Shown: positions 32,439 through 40,355, counted from the first letter of the stretch. The stretch is DNA of 64,000 bases from Hymenobacter sp. H14-R3 (GCF_030063445.1 NZ_JASITD010000027.1:1-64000); one strand, 5' to 3'. The notes: generated by a model not told the origin, from the sequence alone. Made by a program: numbers and translations.

Positions 32439-32699
32439 ATGAATAGCCTTCTTACTACTACGGTCGGGCTAGGCCAGGTACAGATTACGGCCTTGGAGCC
32501 GATGGTGGGCCTCGACACGGTGCGGGCGCAAGTGGCGCTCGCGCATTGGTTGGTGGCGGTGGTGCAGGCCCCGGCCGGCCAGTACTACGCCGACCTGCAA
32601 ACGGCTTTCGAGGTCGGGGCGGCGTGGCCGCCGGCTCCTTTTCCGGTGGGCTACGTGCTACTGGGCTACCTCGACCCGCGCGACCTGGCGGCCGGCTGA
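32439..32699 (+). CDS. Hypothetical protein, 86 aa
   Basis: Starts MNSLLTTTVGLGQVQITALE at 32439; the longer frame from 32403 runs through the terminator and is rejected. Contains VALAHWLVAVVQAPAGQYYA and ends YLDPRDLAAG. No family recognised. It lies 34 bases before the next gene. Confidence 0.5.
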   Translation: MNSLLTTTVGLGQVQITALEPMVGLDTVRAQVALAHWLVAVVQAPAGQYYADLQTAFEVGAAWPPAPFPVGYVLLGYLDPRDLAAG

Positions 32700-32733
32700 T
32701 TCTTTTCTCTCAACTTTTTACTACTCCATACTT

Positions 32734-33282
32734 ATGAGTACGATAAGCAAAAAACTGGTGGGCTTCCTCTACGGCGGGGCGGCCCAGGCGCTGGCCTCGG
32801 CGGCCTGGAAAACCAACGCGAACGCCGTGTACGGCATCACCAGCGACGGTACCGCCTACCAGGTGTTCAAGCCGGGCAATACCTTCAACTCGCTCACCCA
32901 GCTCGTGCCCGATGGCATATACATTCTGGACGCCAACAAGCTGGGCTTTGACCTGCCGGGGGCCGTGCTGGCGGCGAGCGCCGCCGTGGGGCCGTCGGCC
33001 GGGGCCCTGACGCTGACGAGCTTCCTGCACAGCTTTTCGGGCGGTTACGACAACCTCACGCTGCAAGTCTCCTCGCCGGTGGCGACGGATACGGAGTACC
33101 TGCTGGTGTTCGACTCGCTGGGGGCCTACTCCTATAAGCTGGCTTTGAACGACACGATTAGCTTATCGGTGCCGAGTGTGGCGGCCGGGCAGGTCGTCAC
33201 GATGACAGCGGTGGCCCCGTCCGGGGCGCGGCTGACCCACACGTTTACGGTAGGTGAGCAAGCTGATGCAGCGGCTTTATAG
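32734..33282 (+). CDS. Hypothetical beta-rich protein, 182 aa
   Basis: MSTISKKLVGFLYGGAAQAL, then VYGITSDGTAYQVFKPGNTF and a C-terminal Ig-like strand pattern (TLQVSSPVATDTEYLLVFDS, TVGEQADAAAL). No signal peptide. Could be a small structural or adhesion protein. Terminator directly downstream. Confidence 0.5.
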   Translation: MSTISKKLVGFLYGGAAQALASAAWKTNANAVYGITSDGTAYQVFKPGNTFNSLTQLVPDGIYILDANKLGFDLPGAVLAASAAVGPSAGALTLTSFLHSFSGGYDNLTLQVSSPVATDTEYLLVFDSLGAYSYKLALNDTISLSVPSVAAGQVVTMTAVAPSGARLTHTFTVGEQADAAAL

Positions 33283-33305
33283 CGGCCATTACTATAAAAT
33301 GCAGG

Positions 33306-33336
33306 AGCCGGCCCCTGTATGGGGGTCGGCTTTTTT
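33306..33336 (+). terminator. Intrinsic terminator
   Basis: AGCCGGCCCC pairs with GGGGTCGGCT (one wobble pair) and is followed by T6. Confidence 0.85.
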
Positions 33337-33564
33337 GTGTCGGTAAGGCTTGGCTACACCTGTTGCTGATTCGCGCAACCATCAGGCTACGCGGCGGATA
33401 CAGCGGTATTACTACCGAGGTAGAATATTTTTTCGGCTGGTTATCAGCTGGAAATGCCAAGTTTATTAGTTGACGAATGAGCTAATTAGTTTAGTAGTCG
33501 TTTAATTTGACTTACCGCTCTGCTGGCGGTAAGCCGATTCTCAACCTACTTCATCTGCTACGCA

Positions 33565-33903
33565 ATGGCTTTTCCGATACCACCCGCCCATCTGCCAGGG
33601 GCCCTACCCGACTACCCCGTTTCCAATAGCGCCGTGGTGCGGCGGCTGCGCAACCGGCGCATTACGATGGTAGCGCTGCCTAACGGGGACTGCTACACGC
33701 ATTTTGCGGTGGCGCTGCGCCCCGGCGAGGCGGAGGAGCTGCGGCGCAACGGGCACATGGACACGGTGATAAACTATATTCTGCGGGACCGGGTGCGCTA
33801 CTGGGTACTGGTGTTGAAGGGCGAAACCTTCGAGGCGATGATTGGCGGCTGGGGCGACTTGCAGGCGCGGGAGCAGCAGCGGAAGGGGCGCAAGCGGGTG
33901 TGA
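33565..33903 (+). CDS. Hypothetical protein, 112 aa
   Basis: MAFPIPPAHLPGALPDYPVS, with VVRRLRNRRITMVALPNGDC in the middle and a basic tail (QAREQQRKGRKRV). A charged, single-domain protein of unknown role. About 230 bases of non-coding DNA precede it; I found no clear promoter there. Confidence 0.5.
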   Translation: MAFPIPPAHLPGALPDYPVSNSAVVRRLRNRRITMVALPNGDCYTHFAVALRPGEAEELRRNGHMDTVINYILRDRVRYWVLVLKGETFEAMIGGWGDLQAREQQRKGRKRV

Positions 33904-34000
33904 GTCCGAGCCAGTAAGCCGGGGCCTCGGCGGCCGAGAATCGGGTTTTGAGGTACCGGTGGGTTGCCGGGCCTCCGTTTTTACTTTTCTACTATTCTTT

Positions 34001-34264
34001 ATGCCATATTTCCTCCCGGATGCTGCATCCATTACCGATTACTGCGGCGCCTACGAAGCCCGCGGGTGCCAGTTTGAAATCGTGCGGGTCGACGTGATGG
34101 GCGGGTACGGGCTGCGCATGAACTTCGGTCCCGGTAGTACCGTGTCGCCCATTTTCCCATTGCCGGCCGATGAGATGCAGACCGTGGAAGCTGCGCAGCA
34201 TTGGATGGAACACCTGCGCGACACGCATTTGAGCCAGTTTGATTATATGCTGCGGGGGCGCTAG
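34001..34264 (+). CDS. Hypothetical protein, 87 aa
   Basis: Starts MPYFLPDAASITDYCGAYEA at 34001 and ends MEHLRDTHLSQFDYMLRGR. A small alpha/beta protein with one or two cysteines. The open frame extends further up, but this ATG follows an AT-rich leader (TTTTTACTTTTCTACTATTC). No family recognised. Confidence 0.5.
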   Translation: MPYFLPDAASITDYCGAYEARGCQFEIVRVDVMGGYGLRMNFGPGSTVSPIFPLPADEMQTVEAAQHWMEHLRDTHLSQFDYMLRGR

Positions 34265-34324
34265 CTAGGGCTGGAACGTTAGCGAGTGGGGGCTCGATTG
34301 GTAGATTCTAAGTAAGCGCATGTA

Positions 34325-34513
34325 TTGGGCAAAATCATTATTTTGGAGGCTATTTGCAAATCTGCTGATGTCGCACAAGTGCCCAAATATTAGGCTATCA
34401 TCGGCACTTTCGAGGATAGCAAAGACGGGGCTGAGCTGCCGGGTCTGGTTGCTGGCGAGTACGTGGCCCCAGTGGCTGAGAAGCCTGCAAAGGCCAAGAA
34501 ATTGGGCATTTAG
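34325..34513 (+). pseudogene. Remnant of a small gene with internal TAG
   Basis: One frame reads LGKIIILEAICKSADVAQVP, reaches TAG at 34391-34393 and continues AIIGTFEDSKDGAELPGLVA to a second TAG at 34511. The two halves look like one protein broken by a Gln-to-stop change. There is no ATG before it; the first usable codon is TTG 34325. A terminator follows. Confidence 0.5.
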
Positions 34514-34582
34514 AAGCCTGACGAGACTCCGGCACTTGCTGGTGAGATGTAGGGATTCGTTAATTCCGGTCAGGTCCCTACC

Positions 34583-34617
34583 AAAAAGCCGGCCCTCTGA
34601 TTAAGGGTCGGCTTTTT
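34583..34617 (+). terminator. Intrinsic terminator
   Basis: AAAAAGCCGGCCCT pairs with AGGGTCGGCTTTTT with one wobble pair. Confidence 0.85.
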
Positions 34618-34702
34618 GGTGTTTGCAATACATTCTGTTACTTGCCCGGTGCTACCAAGGAGTTGCTTGCAAAATTGACAAACGTGCTAATTAGCATTTT
34701 TG

Positions 34703-35428
34703 CTACGGTAAGCTTAAAAGGGTGCAGAAAACAATATTCTTTTTAATTCTATCACTGGTAGTATTTCCAGTGTAAAAATTACCACTTATAGGCACTGCTG
34801 CAACGCCCACTGGGAAATTATCCACTTTTAGTGTCCTGCCCCGCTTCACTAAATGAGTTGTTTCACATGTTTGGACTGAAGCAGCATTTACATAAAAGTA
34901 CTGACAGTTCGCTGGGTTGTTGCATTTTACACCTGTTGGTATCTTTGTCTTATCGACTTGTCGACCCGTTATTGTTGATATTGCCAAAGTGGTGGAATTG
35001 TATTCGTATCGTTCTTCATTGGACATGCTTGGGCTTATACCCATAAAGCTAATAGAGGCGGATGTACTTTTGTCGATTAGCTTGTATTCAATTTCAGGTA
35101 GCGATGGCGGAACAACTCTATTTTTGGTAGTGTCTGCTTTTATATTATTTAAAACCTGGGTGATTGTTGCGTTTCCGTCAGGAGATATCTCAATTAGGAC
35201 AATGCTTCCTACAAAATCCTGCAAATGATTAGCCCATAATGTGCTCTCAAACGCGATTGAACTAACTGGGGAAAAGGGCGCCCCACCTGGATTAACAAGT
35301 GACTGCATTAAGGTGGGGCTAATTAAGTCTGTTTTTACGACTTTTGCCTTGATAGGCGGCTTTGGTTGAACTTGTGCAGTACAAAAATAAGGGACTGCAA
35401 GAGTGAGGGTTAGTAATGCTGCTTTCAT
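34703..35428 (-). CDS. Exported protein of unknown function, 241 aa
   Basis: Signal peptide MKAALLTLTLAVPYFCTAQ from ATG 35428 (an in-frame ATG 22 codons upstream has no export signal). The mature protein is beta-rich with two Cys pairs (VKCNNPANCQYFYV) and ends IKKNIVFCTLLSLP. No known domain. The gene is markedly AT-richer than the rest of the window and follows the metalloprotease gene by 37 bases, so the two were probably acquired together. Confidence 0.6.
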   Translation of the reverse strand: MKAALLTLTLAVPYFCTAQVQPKPPIKAKVVKTDLISPTLMQSLVNPGGAPFSPVSSIAFESTLWANHLQDFVGSIVLIEISPDGNATITQVLNNIKADTTKNRVVPPSLPEIEYKLIDKSTSASISFMGISPSMSNEERYEYNSTTLAISTITGRQVDKTKIPTGVKCNNPANCQYFYVNAASVQTCETTHLVKRGRTLKVDNFPVGVAAVPISGNFYTGNTTSDRIKKNIVFCTLLSLP

Positions 35429-35465
35429 TAGATTTAGTTTGAAGGTGAATGCCTCTTGTGTTGAT

Positions 35466-36623
35466 TCATCGTGAGCCTTTGCCTCTATGGTCAACGAAAG
35501 GTGATCTAAGGTCTAATTTGTGGATTCCTTCAGTATCATTATTGGCAAAAATGTATTTTGAAATAATGACTGAGCTATCATCCTTGAAAGTTATTTTCGC
35601 TTCACACATAAAGTTTCCCCATACTTTTGTTAGTATTATGTGATAATTATTAGACCCATCATTACTTGTCATAGGATTGAATGTTTCCCTATGAAAATAA
35701 TAATCTACTTTTGATATATTATTTAATAATTCTTGTTTACCTAATATAGTAATTGATACCTGTTTTGCTATTATTTTTAAACCACTGTATTCATAAGACC
35801 TTTGTTCTTGATAAGTTGGTTTTTTTTTGGTTCGTTTGTCTCTTTTTGTAAACAAGGTTTTCTTGTTGGTTGCGGAGTAATTTATACGAAGAGTATCTAC
35901 TTGATTGTTATTTGGTTTCGGATAAAATTCTTGTAATTTTATTATGTCCAAAGAGCTTAAATATCCTTCGTTTAAATAAATATCATTGCAATAGTTCATG
36001 ACTGACCGTGCATTGCACGGAACGACAGTAAGGGTGCTGTCACTCGGGTTCATCTTCTCAAAATTGATGCAATCTTTCTGAGAACAGTCGTTTCGGCTTT
36101 GTTCATGACTGAAACCGATAGAATGACCGAACTCATGGACTGCCTGAGCTTCAATAAATAATTTCTTGAGCTTAGGATTTGAAGGCCATACTCTCTCACT
36201 AGGTACGTCACTGTAATAATTCGATGCTATCGGCAGGAAAATGGGCGTATCCTTAAAGGAAAAATTAAGTCTCATTGCAACACTGTCTGAATCAGCTGCT
36301 TTGCCTATTCTGCTTTCCGGAGGTACATCTTCGATTTTTATTCTAATTCCGTTGCTGCCTTTAGGATTATAATCCTGGCATTGGCACCATCCTACAAATT
36401 CTAAACTTGAAGCAGATTCCCAAGTGCGTTTAATAGCATTTTGAACCCATTCCCTTTCTATTTTATTACTCTGACTTGGATTAAGCCAGCATACAGGGAT
36501 AGAATTGGTGTTCCATATTACAGCTGGATTTTTACCTTTCTTTGGCTTTGAAGTGAACGAAGGGAGCAATAATATGCTAAACAGCACAAGTGCAACTATT
36601 AAAGTTAGTGTTAGTACGCGCAT
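35466..36623 (-). CDS. Secreted or membrane-anchored metzincin zinc protease, 385 aa
   Basis: An N-terminal hydrophobic segment (LTLTLIVALVLFSILLLPSF) exports or anchors the protein. The zinc site is complete: HEFGHSIGFSHEQ with His163, Glu164, His167 and His173, and a Met-turn SVMNYC near Met209. This arrangement is that of metzincins such as the astacin and M12 types. The 150-residue C-terminal extension has no recognised fold. AT-rich, unlike neighbours, hence likely transferred. The downstream secreted protein could be a substrate, inhibitor or partner. Confidence 0.85.
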   Translation of the reverse strand: MRVLTLTLIVALVLFSILLLPSFTSKPKKGKNPAVIWNTNSIPVCWLNPSQSNKIEREWVQNAIKRTWESASSLEFVGWCQCQDYNPKGSNGIRIKIEDVPPESRIGKAADSDSVAMRLNFSFKDTPIFLPIASNYYSDVPSERVWPSNPKLKKLFIEAQAVHEFGHSIGFSHEQSRNDCSQKDCINFEKMNPSDSTLTVVPCNARSVMNYCNDIYLNEGYLSSLDIIKLQEFYPKPNNNQVDTLRINYSATNKKTLFTKRDKRTKKKPTYQEQRSYEYSGLKIIAKQVSITILGKQELLNNISKVDYYFHRETFNPMTSNDGSNNYHIILTKVWGNFMCEAKITFKDDSSVIISKYIFANNDTEGIHKLDLRSPFVDHRGKGSR

Positions 36624-36804
36624 ATTTTAAGCAATTTCAATCGACCAAAATTACTTTTTGCTTAGTAGCTCTGCATCAGTGCTACCACTGAATTTTGTAG
36701 CTGATTGAGTAATTTATTTGCTCTTGAACAACATATGCTCTATTCATATCATTTTTAAGTATATTCAAGATTTTCAGCTGGTTAGATATTGGCATAATAG
36801 TTTT

Positions 36805-36867
36805 GCACCCAGACGTGAAAAGCCTCAACGTCCGGGCGGGGCGCTGGGGCTTTTCACGTCTGGGTGC
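36805..36867. repeat. Perfect 20-bp inverted repeat
   Basis: GCACCCAGACGTGAAAAGCC (36805-36824) and its exact complement (36848-36867) flank a 23-base GC-rich loop. There is no T-run outside either arm. It lies in the 334-base gap (36624-36957) at the border between the AT-rich island and GC-rich phage genes; nothing else is apparent in that gap. Confidence 0.85.
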
Positions 36868-36957
36868 ACGTTGGTACTGGCGGTATCAACTCAGGGAAGC
36901 GGGTGCTGAGTGACGGCCCGAGTCATCGAAAACGAATTACTAGCTCACCAGATAGGT

Positions 36958-37101
36958 CTATTGCAAATAATCTAGGGCCGCATCGGGAGTCGGGACCGGT
37001 CCCGCCATCGTCATGCCGCCTTCGGGCAGCTCGGCTCTGGTGTAAAACTGCTGGTCGCGGGCGCGGAAGATTTCTCGGTGTAGCTGCTGGGCTGTGCTCA
37101 T
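36958..37101 (-). CDS. Small protein at the end of the recombination operon, 47 aa
   Basis: MSTAQQLHREIFRARDQQFY followed by ELPEGGMTMAGPVPTPDAAL. Basic first half, acidic end. It becomes a separate gene once the frameshift in the upstream gene is taken into account. Family unknown. Confidence 0.45.
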   Translation of the reverse strand: MSTAQQLHREIFRARDQQFYTRAELPEGGMTMAGPVPTPDAALDYLQ

Positions 37102-37167
37102 GGCTGGCTGGCAGCGGGTTGGGAGTGGAAAATTACGGAGTAGCAGGGCGGGAAACAGCGGCGGTAT

Positions 37168-37575
37168 CAGAATGGCGGTTCCTCGTCGTCTGGACTGCGG
37201 CTGCCGGGTGATGCGAACCTGAACAACGGCGCGGGCGCATGTGCTGCACGCTCGCCGGCTTCGGTGGTGGTGGCCACGAGGCGGGGGGGCGGCCGGGTAT
37301 GGTTCAATCGACTGGCCGTTGTGGCCGGGGCCTTCCCAGCGATGCGGCAGGTTGGGGGCTCCGGTTAATACGGTATCGCCGGCGGCTGCGGCGGGCTGAG
37401 CGGCGCGGCGGGCGGCGGCTTTCTGGTGGTCGCGGGTGAATTCGGCCAGCAGTTCGGTAAAGTGGGCCAGGGCTCCGGCGTGGGTCTGGTGCGTGGTGCT
37501 GACGGTGTACCCGCGCTGGTCCTGGATGATGTTTAGCTGGGTAAGCATGGGCTTTATATCGTAGTTCTCGGACAC
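37168..37575 (-). pseudogene. SSB-like-tailed protein, frameshifted at a G7 run
   Basis: From ATG 37575 the protein starts MSENYDIKPMLTQLNIIQDQ, with AGALAHFTELLAEFTRDHQK after it. At the 7-G run 37283-37289 the frame turns into an unlikely Arg/His-rich sequence that runs into the next gene. Removing one base restores a sensible reading that ends ...SRSPDDEEPPF at TGA 37168-37170. An acidic end closing in Pro-Phe is the mark of single-strand DNA-binding proteins. Whether the change is real, a slippage switch or a sequencing error cannot be told here. No OB fold is recognised in the first half. Confidence 0.55.
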
Positions 37576-37578
37576 GGT

Positions 37579-38283
37579 CTACGCCCGGTTGAAGGCCTGG
37601 GCCCAGGCCCGCGTAGGCACTGCCGGTACCGTGGGTAGGGTGGGCTGCGGCTGTTGCTGGGCGCAGAGTTTCAGCAGGCGCTCGTACTTCTTGCGGCCTT
37701 GCTCGATGAGGCCGGGGGCGGCGCTCACCTCGAACTGCCACACCTCGGAGGGGGCTTTTTTCTGCACGCCGATGATGATGAACCGGGCCGCGCCCAGCAG
37801 GTCGGTGTAGAGGGCGGCTTGGCGGTCATAGTCGTACTTCTCAATGGTGGCGCAAAAGCTGGCGTAGTCGGGGCAGCTTGTGGTTTTGAAATCGACTAGC
37901 ACCCGCCGTCCGGTTTTGGGGCTGGTGATGAGTAGGTCGGGGCGCACTTTTACCGTGAGGCCGGTGGCCTCGTGGGTGGCGGTGTGGGTCTGCTCGGCCT
38001 GGCCCCGGTAAAGCAGGTCACGACAAAACCGCTGGCGGCGCACGGCCGCGGCCAGGTCCTCAATCTGCTGCCAGGGCACGCGCTGGGCGGTGCGCTGGTA
38101 TTGGGCGGGCTCCAGCACGGCGGTATGGAAGTGGCTGCCGAAGGCCAGCGCCTGCGGGTTGGGCTGGCGGGTGATGCCTAGGGCGCGGTTTTTAGTTTCG
38201 GTCAGGTCGGTATTGGAAACGAAGGGTAGGGCCCGGTGGGCTTCCTGAGATAGGCCGGGGTGGTGGCGGTGGTCGGTGAACAT
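37579..38283 (-). CDS. PD-(D/E)XK exonuclease, RecE-like, 234 aa
   Basis: The nuclease core reads VKVRPDLLITS (Asp), VLVDFKTTSCPDY (Asp-x-Lys) and YDRQAALYTDLLGA (Gln and Tyr of the RecB-type motif). An upstream TETKNRALGITRQ and ALAFGSHFHTAVLEP fit the exonuclease VIII family used by phages with an annealing protein. Three bases separate it from the SSB-tailed gene. A single-strand annealing partner is expected close by; the 230-aa gene at 38683 is the best candidate by position. Confidence 0.85.
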   Translation of the reverse strand: MFTDHRHHPGLSQEAHRALPFVSNTDLTETKNRALGITRQPNPQALAFGSHFHTAVLEPAQYQRTAQRVPWQQIEDLAAAVRRQRFCRDLLYRGQAEQTHTATHEATGLTVKVRPDLLITSPKTGRRVLVDFKTTSCPDYASFCATIEKYDYDRQAALYTDLLGAARFIIIGVQKKAPSEVWQFEVSAAPGLIEQGRKKYERLLKLCAQQQPQPTLPTVPAVPTRAWAQAFNRA

Positions 38284-38310
38284 GGCGGGGCGAATAAGTG
38301 GCGGTGAGGG

Positions 38311-38559
38311 CTATTGGTGGTGGTCGATGATGCAAGCGAGGCGGCCGGCCTCGGCGGCCCGGTGCAGCCAGATGTGGGAGCCGCCGCAGCCTACCAGGTA
38401 GGCCGGTTCGGGAAAGAGCTGGCGCACGGCGGGCGCGAGGTCGCGCAGGTCGGCCAGCGGGGCGGTGATAGCGAGGAGTTGGGCCAGCTCGGTCAGGCGG
38501 GCGGCCTCGTCAGGGGAATTTGGAATTTGCTCTTGGCGGAGTTCGGGAAGTTGCAGCAT
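38311..38559 (-). CDS. Small protein in the recombination operon, 82 aa
   Basis: MLQLPELRQEQIPNSPDEAA, helical, ending with AYLVGCGGSHIWLHRAAEAG and DHHQ. Short Cys/His-containing end without a clear zinc site. No family recognised. Confidence 0.5.
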   Translation of the reverse strand: MLQLPELRQEQIPNSPDEAARLTELAQLLAITAPLADLRDLAPAVRQLFPEPAYLVGCGGSHIWLHRAAEAGRLACIIDHHQ

Positions 38560-38642
38560 GAGAGTGAGGCGGGAAGGAGTGAGCTGGGCGCGGGTGGCGG
38601 CCCGTTGGTTTCGGCGGTGTCGTCAAGGCGGCCCGCCGCTTC

Positions 38643-38677
38643 GGGCGGGGCCAGCTGTGGCGTGGCTGGCCCCGCCC
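38643..38677 (-). terminator. Perfect 13-bp GC hairpin
   Basis: GGGCGGGGCCAGC pairs with GCTGGCCCCGCCC, loop of nine. It follows the stop at 38683 by five bases. No T-run; one of four similar hairpins between genes of this operon. Confidence 0.6.
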
Positions 38678-38682
38678 GGTGG

Positions 38683-39375
38683 CTATTCGGCGGTGGCCGG
38701 GGCGGCTTCGGCGGCTTCGAGCTGAGCGGGCTGCTCGTCGGCCTGGGGCACGGCGTAGGCGTGGCAGGTTTTCAGGTCGGCCAGCCCGGTGTAGGTTTCT
38801 TCGCGCCAGATGGCGAAGTCCTCGGCGAACTCGCGCAGGGCCTGCACCTCGGCCGGGTCGGCTTTGGAGTAGCTAAAGCCCGCGATGTAGTAGGTGGCCG
38901 TTTTGCCTTCTTTCGTGGTTTGCTTCTTCTCGGGCGTGACTTTCACCTTCACGTCGGCCAGGGTCAGGTCGTCGTAGAAAAGCGGCTCGATGAGGCGGTA
39001 CAGGTTTTCCACACTGTAGCCGTGGAAAAGCACGGCGCACACGGCGCCCTTCTCATCAATGAAGAACAGCTCGGCCCAGGTCTTGCGGCCCATGTTCAGG
39101 ATGTTGTCGGAGAAGATGCGCCAGGCCAGGGGCACGAATTCGAGCGAGTTGCCCAGCGGCACGGTGCCGCCGATGTTGAACTGGCCGGCCTTGGCGTCGA
39201 ACCGGACCTGGCGCGGGTGGCCGGGCAGGTAGCGGAAACGGCTGGTTTCGGCGACTTCGCCGCTGTCCTCGTCCACGGTGGCCGTGAGGTAGGCGCGGCT
39301 GGGCTTCGGGGCGGTGTCGATGGCGGCGGGGGCGGCTTCTGCGGCACCTGCGGCGGTTTTGGTGGTGGTTGCCAT
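38683..39375 (-). CDS. Protein of the recombination operon, 230 aa (possible annealing or ssDNA-binding protein)
   Basis: An Ala-rich lead is followed by a beta-rich core (FRYLPGHPRQVRFDAKAGQF; LGNSLEFVPLAWRIFSDNIL; KTWAELFFIDEKGAVCAVLF) and an acidic, Ala/Glu-rich tail (ADEQPAQLEAAEAAPATAE). I recall similar plasmid and phage proteins in Bacteroidota without assigned function. Position next to a RecE-like nuclease and the acidic tail suggest a DNA-annealing or single-strand-binding role, but no fold can be named from the sequence. Confidence 0.55.
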   Translation of the reverse strand: MATTTKTAAGAAEAAPAAIDTAPKPSRAYLTATVDEDSGEVAETSRFRYLPGHPRQVRFDAKAGQFNIGGTVPLGNSLEFVPLAWRIFSDNILNMGRKTWAELFFIDEKGAVCAVLFHGYSVENLYRLIEPLFYDDLTLADVKVKVTPEKKQTTKEGKTATYYIAGFSYSKADPAEVQALREFAEDFAIWREETYTGLADLKTCHAYAVPQADEQPAQLEAAEAAPATAE

Positions 39376-39402
39376 TGGGGCGGTTGTGGGGAGTAAAAAA
39401 GC

Positions 39403-39425
39403 GGGGCCAGTCGTCGGCCGGCCCC
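39403..39425 (-). terminator. GC hairpin between operon genes
   Basis: GGGGCC (39403-39408) and GGCCCC (39420-39425) in the gap between the genes at 39375 and 39441. Confidence 0.45.
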
Positions 39426-39440
39426 TACGCCGTTTATAGG

Positions 39441-39635
39441 TTAGGCCCGGTGCGGGTCGGGGTGCTCGTGTATGTCCTGGAAGTGGCGGCAGTCGCGGAT
39501 GATGTCGCGGATGGCCCCGGCGCGGGTCGGGCTGTCGTTGTTGGCAGTGGTGGCGCTGAATGGCTGGCGGGCCTGCCAGATGTAGCCGCCGGCGGGCCAG
39601 CGGCGGATGTAGGCGCGGAAAATCGGGGCTTTCAT
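39441..39635 (-). CDS. Small protein, 64 aa
   Basis: MKAPIFRAYIRRWPAGGYIW from ATG 39635, with ARQPFSATTANNDSPTRAGA and a His-rich end (CRHFQDIHEHPDPHRA). An upstream in-frame ATG exists but the frame then crosses the hairpin at 39652-39677. No family recognised. Confidence 0.5.
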   Translation of the reverse strand: MKAPIFRAYIRRWPAGGYIWQARQPFSATTANNDSPTRAGAIRDIIRDCRHFQDIHEHPDPHRA

Positions 39636-39651
39636 GGCGGGATTGGTATGC

Positions 39652-39677
39652 GGGGCCGGCATCGGGTAGCCGGCCCC
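39652..39677 (-). terminator. GC hairpin between operon genes
   Basis: GGGGCCGGC (39652-39660) and GCCGGCCCC (39669-39677), a perfect 9-bp stem, in the gap between two short genes. Confidence 0.55.
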
Positions 39678-39684
39678 TAGGTGG

Positions 39685-39993
39685 CTAGCGGAATTGCTTG
39701 TCGTGGCAGAGAATGGCGCGGCCCACGATGGCATCGACGCCGCGGGCGGCGGGCTGGTGCTGGTGCCAGAGGTAGGTAGCCAGCAGGTTGAGGTAGGCCG
39801 GTTCGCGGAACTTGCCTTCGTCGTCGATTATCAAAATCAGCTCATCGGTGAGGCGCACCACATCGACGGTGCGGCAGTTGAGCATGGCGTACAACTCGGC
39901 CAGTTTGAAGCTCTTGCCGTTGGCGGGGCTGACGGGCTGGGGCTCGGCGCTGTGCGGGTCGAGCAAATGGGGCTGGTAGTTGGTGCGGGGCAT
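39685..39993 (-). CDS. DUF3846-family protein, 102 aa
   Basis: The core matches the family layout: a helix LAELYAMLNCRTVDVVRL, a strand ELILIIDDEGKFREPAYLN, helix LLATYLWHQHQ and the end VDAIVGRAILCHDKQF. DUF3846 proteins occur in phages and plasmids and have no proven function. The gene lies in the middle of the recombination operon with GC hairpins on both sides. Confidence 0.7.
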   Translation of the reverse strand: MPRTNYQPHLLDPHSAEPQPVSPANGKSFKLAELYAMLNCRTVDVVRLTDELILIIDDEGKFREPAYLNLLATYLWHQHQPAARGVDAIVGRAILCHDKQFR

Positions 39994-40010
39994 TTTGGGG
40001 CAAGGGATGC

Positions 40011-40036
40011 GGGGCCGGCGCGCTGAGGGCGGCCCC
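40011..40036 (-). terminator. GC hairpin between operon genes
   Basis: GGGGCCG (40011-40017) and CGGCCCC (40030-40036), just upstream of the DUF3846 gene. Confidence 0.45.
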
Positions 40037-40068
40037 CGGTTGATGGGTTGGGATGGGGATGGGGGCGG

Positions 40069-40343
40069 CTAGCGCGGCGCGTAGCTGCCGGGGTAGCGTG
40101 GGGCCGGGCGCCGGGGTAGGCGTGGGCGCTGTCGTTGAAAAGGCCGACGACTGCGGCCAGCGCCTCCCACCGGCAGGCCCCGGTGGCGCGGTACTCGCGG
40201 GGGCAAGCCAGCCCGGCCGGAGTGCTCACGACGATGGTAAAGCGGCGGCCGTGGGCGAACGAGTAGCCACCGATGGTGCAGCCGGGGAGCGGAAACAGCG
40301 CCGCCGCGACCTGGGCGAAGCTGGGAGCAAGCAAGGCGGGCAT
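40069..40343 (-). CDS. Hypothetical protein with uncertain 3' end
   Basis: Starts MPALLAPSFAQVAAALFPLP, continues GGYSFAHGRRFTIVVSTPAG and ALAAVVGLFNDSAHAYPGA. In its own frame it then runs on for 75 codons over the DUF3846 gene with an unlikely Pro/Ser-rich sequence. In a neighbouring frame the tail would read APRYPGSYAPR and stop at 40069-40071, which looks like a natural end. A single-base slip in a C-run near 40100 would explain this. Either a frameshift or a long overlap is present. Confidence 0.4.
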
Positions 40344-40355
40344 GGGCTGGGCGAC

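Noticed and set aside
34320-34604. 94-codon plus-strand frame
   Set aside because: Trp/Arg/Ser-rich; a different frame gives a better acidic protein interrupted by one TAG, so this is a shadow of the remnant.
36864-37211. 115-codon plus-strand frame
   Set aside because: Overlaps the inverted repeat and lies antisense to the small genes at 36958-37575; Arg/Gly-rich shadow.
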